DNA from: an uncultured bacterium
GTDB lineage: Bacteria > Gemmatimonadota > Gemmatimonadetes > Longimicrobiales > RSA9
Reading direction: 5' to 3'
DNA: 7,752 bases
Assembly (NCBI GenBank): GCA_937995995.1
Contig: CALKIP010000301.1
Coordinates: 1-7,752 of the forward strand
Shown: piece by piece, positions 1 to 7,752 of the stretch
Layout: the number at the start of each line of letters is the position of its first letter
Position numbering within the stretch: position 1 is the stretch's first letter
Position numbers and translations under genes: made by a program
Notes under the pieces: model-generated
What the model was told of the DNA's origin: nothing
What the model saw: the letters and a program-made list of their open reading frames with translations, nothing else
Database searches by the model: none

Positions 1-12
1 ACCCGTACGCAA

Positions 13-1005
13 TTATCGCGCAACCACGCTACCTTCCCGCTCGAGCTCTGAACGAAGCCATTCCGCGAAGCGGGGGATGCCATCCTCGACCGGAGTCGTC
101 GGACGGTAGCCGAGGAGCTCGCGGGCGCGTGTGACGTCGGCGAAGGTGCGGCGCACGTCTCCGGGCTGGAGCGGGAGGCGTTCGATGCGCGGCTCGACGC
201 CGAGGGCGTCGGAGATCAGCTCGATCAGACGGGAGAGCGTGGTCGTGCGGCTCTCGCCCAGATTGACGATCTCGAAGCCACCCGGGTTCGTGCGCGTGTA
301 ATCGATGGAGGCGATGACGCCCTGGAGGATGTCGTCGATCCAGGTGTAGTCGCGCTCGGTGGTGCCGTCGCCGAAGACGGGGATCGCCTCGCCCCTGAGC
401 ATGCGGGTGGCGAACTTGCGGATCGCGAGGTCGGGGCGCTGCCTCGGGCCGTAGACGGTGAAGAAGCGCAGCGAGACGATGCCGGTGCCATGCAGGTGGT
501 GGTGCGTGTGGCAGAGCAGCTCGCCGGCGCGCTTGGTGGCGGCGTACGGCGAGATCGGGTGCTCGACCGGGTCGTCCTCGGAGAAGGGGACCTTGCGGTT
601 GTTGCCGTAGACGGAGGACGACGAGGCGAAGATGAAGCGGTCCGTGCCGCGTCGCCTGGCGAGCTCGAGCATGGCCTGCGTACCATCCACGTTGGCGCGC
701 GCGTAGCCGAGCGGGTCCTGAATGGAGGGGCGCACGCCGGCCTTCGCGGCCAGGTGCACGATGGCGTCGATGGGCTCCTCGCCGAGGGCTCGCTCGACGT
801 GATCCAACTCGTTGCAGTCGGCCTCGATCAGGCGGAAGGCGGGGTGCTCGAGAGCGGCCGCCAGATTGCGCCGCTTCTGCGCGGGGTCGTAGAACGGATC
901 GAAGTTGTCGAGCCCGACGACACGGTCCCCGCGCGCGAGGAGTCGCTCGACGAGATGGCTTCCGATGAAACCGGCGGCGCCGGTCACGAGTATCACTTCG
1001 GACAT
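13..1005 (-). CDS. NAD-dependent sugar epimerase, UDP-glucuronate 4-epimerase-like (extended SDR)
   Basis: A complete 330-residue protein, the usual length for this family. The N-terminal Rossmann dinucleotide motif is TGAAGFIG at residues 8-15 (Gly9, Gly12, Gly15). A serine run followed by VYG (128-134) and the YAATK motif (Tyr154, Lys158) form the extended-SDR Ser/Tyr/Lys active site. HLAAKAGVRPSI (84-95), PFSEDDPVEHP (140-150) and RFFTVYGP (180-187) are segments I associate with UDP-glucuronate 4-epimerases, which make UDP-galacturonate for capsule, LPS or exopolysaccharide. A related UDP-glucose 4-epimerase or 4,6-dehydratase cannot be excluded, because substrate choice is not readable here. 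The start is ATG at 1005: GAGGAG lies 4 nt upstream and the Rossmann motif begins at once. The frame stays open to 1146, but the extra 47 residues are basic, low-complexity and lack any motif. The gene is transcribed divergently from the TPR/bam/sec genes. It ends with TAA at 13-15. Confidence 0.9.
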   Translation of the reverse strand: MSEVILVTGAAGFIGSHLVERLLARGDRVVGLDNFDPFYDPAQKRRNLAAALEHPAFRLIEADCNELDHVERALGEEPIDAIVHLAAKAGVRPSIQDPLGYARANVDGTQAMLELARRRGTDRFIFASSSSVYGNNRKVPFSEDDPVEHPISPYAATKRAGELLCHTHHHLHGTGIVSLRFFTVYGPRQRPDLAIRKFATRMLRGEAIPVFGDGTTERDYTWIDDILQGVIASIDYTRTNPGGFEIVNLGESRTTTLSRLIELISDALGVEPRIERLPLQPGDVRRTFADVTRARELLGYRPTTPVEDGIPRFAEWLRSELEREGSVVAR

Positions 1006-1009
1006 GCCG

Positions 1010-1015
1010 CTCCTC
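1010..1015 (-). promoter_or_regulatory. Shine-Dalgarno site of the epimerase gene
   Basis: On the minus strand the sequence reads GAGGAG, then cggc, then the ATG at 1005. It is the clearest ribosome-binding site in the window. It decides the start against the longer open frame that runs to 1146. Confidence 0.75.
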
Positions 1016-1130
1016 GTTCCGGGTACGTTGCGAGCGGAGGAATGTGGCGACTTGGTGCGAGTTTCGAAAGGGATCAAAGCCACGAGACGGAGAGGTGCGC
1101 CGCGTAGTGGCGGCACGCCGGAGCGATCGT

Positions 1131-1136
1131 TATCTT
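1131..1136 (+). promoter_or_regulatory. Possible -10 element (TATCTT) for a leaderless or very short-leader TPR transcript
   Basis: TATCTT fits the TANNNT pattern of a -10 box and sits in a locally AT-richer patch. Eight bases separate it from the ATG at 1145, so transcription would begin at or within a few bases of the start codon. No Shine-Dalgarno sequence occurs at normal distance: the nearest GGAG-like string is about 20 bases upstream. No good -35 match is seen. Weak evidence only. Confidence 0.3.
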
Positions 1137-1144
1137 TCGATGCC

Positions 1145-1924
1145 ATGGATCCACACGTCGATCATCTCATTCAGCGCGGCCGTCGGGCCTTCGAGCACGG
1201 GGACTACCGTGCGGCACTCGCGGATTTCCGCGAGGTGCTGGAGCGGCAGCCGACGTTCGCGGATGTCCGCCACCTGGCGGGGCTGTGCCTGAACTTCCTC
1301 GGTGAGCCCGAGGCGGCGCTCGAGGAGTTCGACCGTGCGCTGTCGCTCAACGACGGCTACATCGAGGCGCACCTGAGCCGGGCACTCACGCTGAACGACC
1401 TCGGACGCTACGAGGAAGCCCAGGAGGCGTTCCACCGGGCGAGCGACCACGGCCGGCGCGTGGGCGACGAGCGGTTCCCCGCGGCGATCTCCGCACGCCT
1501 GGCGAACGCCCACGCCGAGCTGGGCGACCTCTACATGGCCGCATCGGCGCCGGAAGAGGCTGTCGTCCAGTACTGGGCGGCGCTGGAGCTGCGCCCTCAC
1601 TTCATCGACATCCGCAACAAGCTGGCGCAGGCCCTGGTCCAGCTCGGCGAGCTGGACCAGGCGGAAGCGCAGTTGCAGATGGCGGTCGAAGCCAACCCGG
1701 AATTCCTGGTCGCCCGGCTGAACCTGGGCCTGATCCACTACCGCTCCGGACGGCTCGAGGAGGCGGCGGCCGAATGGCACCGCTGCCGCGAGCAGGCGCC
1801 GGACCATCCCCAGGTCCGGGCGTACCTCTCGATGCTCGAGAAGCCGCCGGTTCCGCATGATCCGTCCGGCGGGGAGTCGTCGATGGGCGACGCCGCCGAG
1901 ATCGACGCCCCGGACGACGCCTGA
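1145..1924 (+). CDS. Tetratricopeptide-repeat protein, probably cytoplasmic, function unknown
   Basis: The protein has 259 residues and is built almost wholly of TPR helix pairs. Roughly six repeats can be traced: about 4-36, 39-70, 72-103, 119-152, 153-186 and 187-220. The canonical pattern is clear in segments such as LNLGLIHYRSGRLEEAAAEW (192-211). An acidic, Pro/Gly-rich, probably disordered tail covers 234-259. There is no signal peptide, lipobox, membrane segment or catalytic motif, so it is likely a soluble protein-binding scaffold. The ATG at 1145 is chosen because TPR-like sequence begins immediately. The open frame reaches back to 905, but it runs antisense to the epimerase and encodes Arg/Ser/Pro-rich low-complexity sequence. 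No Shine-Dalgarno site precedes it. The next TPR gene follows after 9 nt, indicating an operon. Its place beside bamD and secA suggests, but does not prove, a role in envelope biogenesis. Confidence 0.85.
   Translation: MDPHVDHLIQRGRRAFEHGDYRAALADFREVLERQPTFADVRHLAGLCLNFLGEPEAALEEFDRALSLNDGYIEAHLSRALTLNDLGRYEEAQEAFHRASDHGRRVGDERFPAAISARLANAHAELGDLYMAASAPEEAVVQYWAALELRPHFIDIRNKLAQALVQLGELDQAEAQLQMAVEANPEFLVARLNLGLIHYRSGRLEEAAAEWHRCREQAPDHPQVRAYLSMLEKPPVPHDPSGGESSMGDAAEIDAPDDA
1633..1661 (+). repeat. Perfect 13-bp inverted repeat with a 3-nt loop inside the TPR gene
   Basis: The left arm is 1633-1645 (CCTGGTCCAGCTC), the loop is GGC (1646-1648), and the right arm 1649-1661 is the exact reverse complement. 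It covers codons for residues about 163-173 of the TPR protein, at the turn between the helices of one repeat. No T-run follows, so it does not look like an intrinsic terminator. The stem would be very stable in mRNA. It may be only a by-product of TPR codon choice (VQL / ELDQ). Confidence 0.85.
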
Positions 1925-1933
1925 CCGATCCCG

Positions 1934-2854
1934 ATGTCCAGCATTACCGCGAAGATTCGCTCGAGACGGGCGGTCGTGACCGCCGCCCTGGCCGCCGTGC
2001 TCGTCGCGTGCACCGACCCGGAGCCGGCGATCGTGCGTGGCGACCGGCTCTGGGCCGATTCCAGCTACACGGAGGCGTTGGCCGAGTACCGACTGGCGCT
2101 GCGTCAGAGTGGAGACGACGAGGACGTTCTCCTACGGGTGGCCCACGCGTATGCACGGACCGGTCAACTCGACCGTGCCCGTGAGGCGTACACGCAGCTT
2201 CTGAGGCGGGCGCCGGAGCACACGGACCAGGCGGTGTACGATTTTCTCGAGCTGGCGGAGCGGGCCAGTGCACGCGGCGACCGCTTCGGGATGGCCGGCG
2301 GCGTGGAGGCCGCGCTGGCGCTGCGGCCGGAGCTGGACGTGGGCGAGCTTGCGCCGAGGCTGGCGCGCTACCACGTGGAAATGGGCAGCCCGGCGCGCGC
2401 ACTCGAGTTCTACCAGCGCGCATTGGCGACGACTCCGCCGGATTCGACGCCGGCGCTGATGTTCGAGATCGCCCTGTTGCACGAGGGGCAGGGCGATTGT
2501 CGAGTCGCGATCGGCTACTTCATGGCCTACCGGCAGCGGGTGCCCCGTGGGCGGCGATCACAAGAGGCGCACTGGCACGCGGGCAACTGCGCTTACGAGC
2601 TGGCGCGGCAGGCACACCGGGGCGGCAACCTGACCGAGGCGCTCGAACACCTTGCCCTGGTCATCGAGCTCGGGCAGCCGGCGACGATCCAGGACCAGGC
2701 GTGGTTCGACCGGGGTGAGATCTACTACGCCATGGGCCGCTTCGATGAGGCGCTGGAGGCGTACCTGCAGGTGCTGGAGCTGAACAAGACGCGAAGCGGC
2801 GGGCTGATCGTGGAGCGCGCGCAGAGTCGGATCGACGACATTCGGTTTCGGTGA
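1934..2854 (+). CDS. TPR-repeat lipoprotein, function unknown
   Basis: The protein has 306 residues. A basic n-region (Lys7, Arg9, Arg11, Arg12) is followed by a hydrophobic stretch (13-25) and the lipobox LVAC at 23-26. This predicts SPase II cleavage and lipidation at Cys26. The +2 residue is Thr, not Asp, which under the E. coli sorting rule favours the outer membrane; whether that rule holds here is unknown. The mature part is helical TPR-type sequence, with repeats traceable at about 32-62, 63-96, 97-132 (degenerate), 138-171, 172-205, 210-247 and 252-285. The last is the cleanest (GEIYYAMGRFDEALEAYLQV). ATG 1934 lies 9 nt after the previous stop with no obvious Shine-Dalgarno site, so translation is probably coupled. 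It resembles the general BamD/CpoB class of periplasmic TPR proteins but has no diagnostic motif. A scaffold for envelope assembly is inference. Confidence 0.83.
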   Translation: MSSITAKIRSRRAVVTAALAAVLVACTDPEPAIVRGDRLWADSSYTEALAEYRLALRQSGDDEDVLLRVAHAYARTGQLDRAREAYTQLLRRAPEHTDQAVYDFLELAERASARGDRFGMAGGVEAALALRPELDVGELAPRLARYHVEMGSPARALEFYQRALATTPPDSTPALMFEIALLHEGQGDCRVAIGYFMAYRQRVPRGRRSQEAHWHAGNCAYELARQAHRGGNLTEALEHLALVIELGQPATIQDQAWFDRGEIYYAMGRFDEALEAYLQVLELNKTRSGGLIVERAQSRIDDIRFR

Positions 2855-3006
2855 AGCGGGGGCAGGGGCGGACCCGACTTTGATACTGAGCGCGATGGGC
2901 CGTGGTCGGCGCCGGGCCCGAGCAGGAAGATTCTCCGCGCTCGCACGATCCTTGAAACCCGGGTCCGTCCGGGAGTGTAGCAGTCCCGGCCGGAGACGAT
3001 CGATCG
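2855..3006 (+). promoter_or_regulatory. Intergenic gap before bamD with a possible promoter
   Basis: In this 152-nt gap TTGAAA at 2952-2957 is a good -35 hexamer. A poor -10 candidate (TGTAGC, 2976-2981) follows after 18 nt. A small GC hairpin lies between them: CCCGG 2958-2962 with CCGGG 2969-2973. GGAG at 2992-2995 is a distant Shine-Dalgarno candidate for bamD. Three tandem CGAT units (2997-3008) run into the start codon. I see no strong terminator for the upstream gene, so read-through from the TPR pair remains possible. Confidence 0.3.
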
Positions 3007-3771
3007 ATGCAGACAGGTGCGATGAGACTACAACGCTGGATCCTCGGGGCGCTGGCCCTGATGACGCTGGGAGCATGTGGCTCGAGGGGCCCACTGCTCC
3101 ACGAACTCGGCCCTGACGAGCTGTACGAGCGGGGGATGCAGAATCGGCAGAAAGATGAGTGGAACGATGCAATCCACTCCCTCGAACGGCTCACGGCGCG
3201 CGACCCGCCCGACTCGCGCATCGAGGAGGTGCGCTTCGAGATCGGGAACGCGTATTTCGGCAAGAAGGAGTTCGTGACGGCTGCGGCGGAGTACGTTCGG
3301 CTGGCCACGGACTATCCCTCGAGCGAGTACGCGGACGATTCCCGCTTCAAGACGTGCGAGTCGTACTACCGGCTCTCGCCGAAGCCGCAGCTCGACCAGG
3401 AGTACACGCAGGCGGCGATCAACCACTGCGAAGCGCTCATCTCCTACTTTCCACAGAGCGAGTTCTCGCCCCGCGCCCGCGCGCTGGTCGACGACCTCTA
3501 CGCCAAGCTCGCGCAGAAGGACTACCTGAACGGCGAGTACTACTTCAAGCGCCAGGCGCTGGACTCGTCGATCATCTACTACGAGGAGTTGATCTCGCGC
3601 TACCCGAACTCCGAGTATGCGCCCAAGGCGCTGCTGCGGCTGGTCCAGGTCTACCAGCGGCTCGGCTACGCCGAGGAGCTGGAGGAGGCGAAGGAGCGGC
3701 TCCTGAACGCGTTCCCGGAGACCGACGAGGCGGAGGCAGCCCGGGCGATCACGCTCGCCAACGGGCGGTGA
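3007..3771 (+). CDS. bamD: Outer-membrane assembly lipoprotein, BamD-like
   Basis: The protein has 254 residues, close to E. coli BamD (about 245). A signal peptide ends in the lipobox LGAC at 21-24, predicting lipidation of Cys24 with Gly at +2. The mature protein starts with the BamD-style GPDELYERGMQNRQKDEW (35-52) and continues as TPR helices to the C-terminus. Several repeats end in the family's typical Tyr-Pro-x-Ser pattern: DYPSSEYADDS (102-112), YFPQSEFSPRA (147-157) and RYPNSEYAPKA (198-208). BamD is the essential lipoprotein partner of BamA in beta-barrel insertion at the outer membrane. The start is uncertain: ATG 3007 has GGAG 11 nt upstream, while ATG 3022 (MRLQRW) gives a more classical signal peptide and has AGGTG just before it. 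Both keep the lipobox. The stop overlaps the nadD start. A generic TPR lipoprotein is the main alternative. Confidence 0.85.
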   Translation: MQTGAMRLQRWILGALALMTLGACGSRGPLLHELGPDELYERGMQNRQKDEWNDAIHSLERLTARDPPDSRIEEVRFEIGNAYFGKKEFVTAAAEYVRLATDYPSSEYADDSRFKTCESYYRLSPKPQLDQEYTQAAINHCEALISYFPQSEFSPRARALVDDLYAKLAQKDYLNGEYYFKRQALDSSIIYYEELISRYPNSEYAPKALLRLVQVYQRLGYAEELEEAKERLLNAFPETDEAEAARAITLANGR

Positions 3772-4334
3772 AGACCGGGATCTTCGGGGGCACTTTCGAC
3801 CCCGTGCACATCGGCCACCTGATCGTCGCCCAGGATGCCTGGGCGGCGCTCGGGCTGGACCGGGTCCTCTTCATCCCGGCAGCGGTCCCGCCTCACAAGC
3901 GCGGCAGGGTCATCGCCTCCCCGGAGCAGCGTCTGGAGATGCTGCGTGCCGCGACCGCGGACGATCCGCGGTTCGAGGTGAGCGACATCGAGCTTCGCCG
4001 GCCGGGCCCTTCCTACACGGCCGACACCGTGCGCGCGCTACGGGAGCAGGACCCGGAAGACGAGCTTTTTCTCCTCCTCGGGATCGACCAGTACCGGGAA
4101 TTCCACACCTGGCGAGAGCCCGAGGTGATCGCGCGCCTGGCGCGGCTCGTGGTCCTCTCACGGGGCGGGGAGGAGGCGACGCCGACGGACCCCGCGCACC
4201 TCGTCCTCGACGTGACCCGCATCGACATCTCCGCCACCGAGATCCGCCGCCGCGCCGCCGCGGGTGAGCCGGTGCGCTACCTTGTGCCGGGGGAGGTGGA
4301 GGGTATTATGCGGCGCGAAGGCGTGTACGTGTGA
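3768..4334 (+). CDS. nadD: Nicotinate-nucleotide adenylyltransferase
   Basis: A 188-residue cytoplasmic enzyme of normal family length. It transfers AMP from ATP to nicotinate mononucleotide, giving deamido-NAD in NAD biosynthesis. The nucleotidyltransferase signature GGTFDPVHIGH spans residues 7-17, including the HxGH motif at 14-17. PPHK follows at 41-44, LLGIDQYREFHTW (103-115) is the conserved substrate-binding segment, and the ISATEIR motif sits at 154-160. The start is GTG at 3768, in the sequence GTGA that also holds the bamD stop TGA (3769-3771). The 4-nt overlap implies translational coupling. The frame is open upstream inside bamD, but that part reads as low-complexity shadow sequence, and the signature begins only 7 residues after the GTG. 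No strong Shine-Dalgarno site is visible. Confidence 0.95.
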   Translation: MKTGIFGGTFDPVHIGHLIVAQDAWAALGLDRVLFIPAAVPPHKRGRVIASPEQRLEMLRAATADDPRFEVSDIELRRPGPSYTADTVRALREQDPEDELFLLLGIDQYREFHTWREPEVIARLARLVVLSRGGEEATPTDPAHLVLDVTRIDISATEIRRRAAAGEPVRYLVPGEVEGIMRREGVYV

Positions 4335-4361
4335 GGAGGCGGTTGGGAGGGGCCGTCCCCC

Positions 4362-4383
4362 GCGCCGCCGACCGCGGCGCTTT
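4362..4383 (+). terminator. Possible weak intrinsic terminator after nadD
   Basis: A 7-bp all-GC stem pairs GCGCCGC (4362-4368) with GCGGCGC (4374-4380) around a 5-nt loop and is followed by TTT at 4381-4383. The short T-run makes full termination doubtful. It could attenuate the bamD-nadD transcript before secA. Confidence 0.35.
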
Positions 4384-4403
4384 CGGACCGCCCGCGCGGT
4401 CCG
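4384..4403 (+). repeat. Second GC-rich hairpin upstream of secA
   Basis: CGGACCGC (4384-4391) is the exact reverse complement of GCGGTCCG (4396-4403), giving an 8-bp stem with a 4-nt loop. It lies 3 nt after the first hairpin and is not followed by a T-run. It may strengthen the upstream terminator-like structure. Confidence 0.55.
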
Positions 4404-4418
4404 GGGGTACCATCTTGG

Positions 4419-4448
4419 ATTGACGCGACGTTTTTCAATTAACGCGAC
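4419..4448 (+). repeat. Near-perfect 11-bp direct repeat upstream of secA
   Basis: ATTGACGCGAC (4419-4429) recurs as ATTAACGCGAC (4438-4448) with one mismatch, offset by 19 bp, roughly two helical turns. The second copy ends 9 nt before the secA ATG. The T-rich spacer (4431-4435) lies between them. A regulator-binding direct repeat is possible. No known operator is recognised. Confidence 0.6.
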
Positions 4449-4457
4449 AGCGATTCC

Positions 4458-7752
<3,295 letters not shown>

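Larger units (their letters stand above)
1006..1144. promoter_or_regulatory. Divergent intergenic region, presumed to hold promoters for both directions
   Basis: These 139 bases separate the two divergent starts, so both promoters should lie here. I see an 8-bp palindrome TTTCGAAA at 1062-1069 and a TATCTT hexamer at 1131-1136 pointing towards the TPR gene. On the minus strand there is a TTGATC hexamer near 1071-1076, but without a convincing -10 partner. No clear operator pair is visible. Both flanking frames remain open across parts of this region, but the encoded extensions look non-coding. Confidence 0.5.
4335..4457 (+). promoter_or_regulatory. nadD-secA intergenic region with an AT-rich promoter-like patch
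   Basis: This 123-nt gap holds two GC-rich hairpins, then TTGACG (4420-4425), then the AT-rich patch TTTTTCAATTAA (4431-4442). That patch stands out in a very GC-rich context and is the likeliest secA promoter area. No -35/-10 pair with standard 16-18 nt spacing is convincing. No Shine-Dalgarno sequence precedes the secA ATG. Confidence 0.4.

Noticed and set aside
490..1107. 205-codon plus-strand frame opposite the epimerase
   Set aside because: It is antisense to conserved epimerase motifs and has shadow-like composition.
905..1144. 80-residue upstream extension of the first TPR gene
   Set aside because: It overlaps the epimerase 5' end antisense and encodes Arg/Ser/Pro-rich sequence with no TPR pattern.
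1006..1146. 47-residue upstream extension of the epimerase
   Set aside because: It lies before a good Shine-Dalgarno site and a start that leads directly into the Rossmann motif, and its sequence is basic and unstructured.
2997..3008. Three tandem CGAT units at the bamD start
   Set aside because: Short and common in GC-rich DNA. Too little to call a regulatory repeat.
3159..3767. Upstream extension of nadD inside bamD
   Set aside because: It is an out-of-frame reading of bamD codons, Arg/Gly/Ala-rich, and the NadD signature begins right after the GTG at 3768.
4335..4457. SecM-like arrest peptide upstream of secA
   Set aside because: No small open frame with a start, signal sequence and arrest motif fits in this gap.

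Overview
This is an ordinary chromosomal window from a high-GC, Gram-negative-type bacterium, built around genes for protein export and outer-membrane assembly. The best lineage guess is the FCB superphylum, most likely Gemmatimonadota. Three things support this: two lipoproteins plus a BamD-like protein imply an outer membrane; the SecA carries two insertions that I recall from Bacteroidetes/FCB-type SecA; and most genes lack an obvious Shine-Dalgarno sequence. The phylum call is inference from remembered families, not a search.

Layout. On the minus strand, 13-1005 encodes a complete extended-SDR sugar epimerase resembling UDP-glucuronate 4-epimerases. A divergent intergenic region (1006-1144) separates it from the plus-strand genes, which fill the rest of the window. 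These are: a cytoplasmic-looking TPR protein (1145-1924); a TPR lipoprotein 9 nt downstream (1934-2854); a 152-nt gap with a possible promoter; a BamD-like lipoprotein (3007-3771); nadD, overlapping it by 4 nt (3768-4334); a 123-nt gap with two hairpins and a near-perfect 11-bp direct repeat; and secA (4458-7752). secA is cut off by the window edge just inside its C-terminal zinc-binding motif. The window has no gene-free stretch above 300 bases. I see no tRNA, rRNA, CRISPR array, insertion sequence or prophage gene.

How the genes fit together. SecA drives envelope proteins through SecYEG, and the BamD-like lipoprotein would help fold beta-barrels into the outer membrane. The other two TPR proteins have no assigned function, but their position suggests scaffolding in envelope biogenesis. 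NadD is a housekeeping NAD-biosynthesis enzyme translationally coupled to bamD. The epimerase probably supplies a nucleotide sugar for surface polysaccharide.

I did not find a new biological system. The items most worth a second look are a perfect 13-bp inverted repeat with a 3-nt loop inside the first TPR gene, the direct repeat just upstream of secA, the possible leaderless or SD-less starts, and the uncharacterised TPR pair beside bamD.
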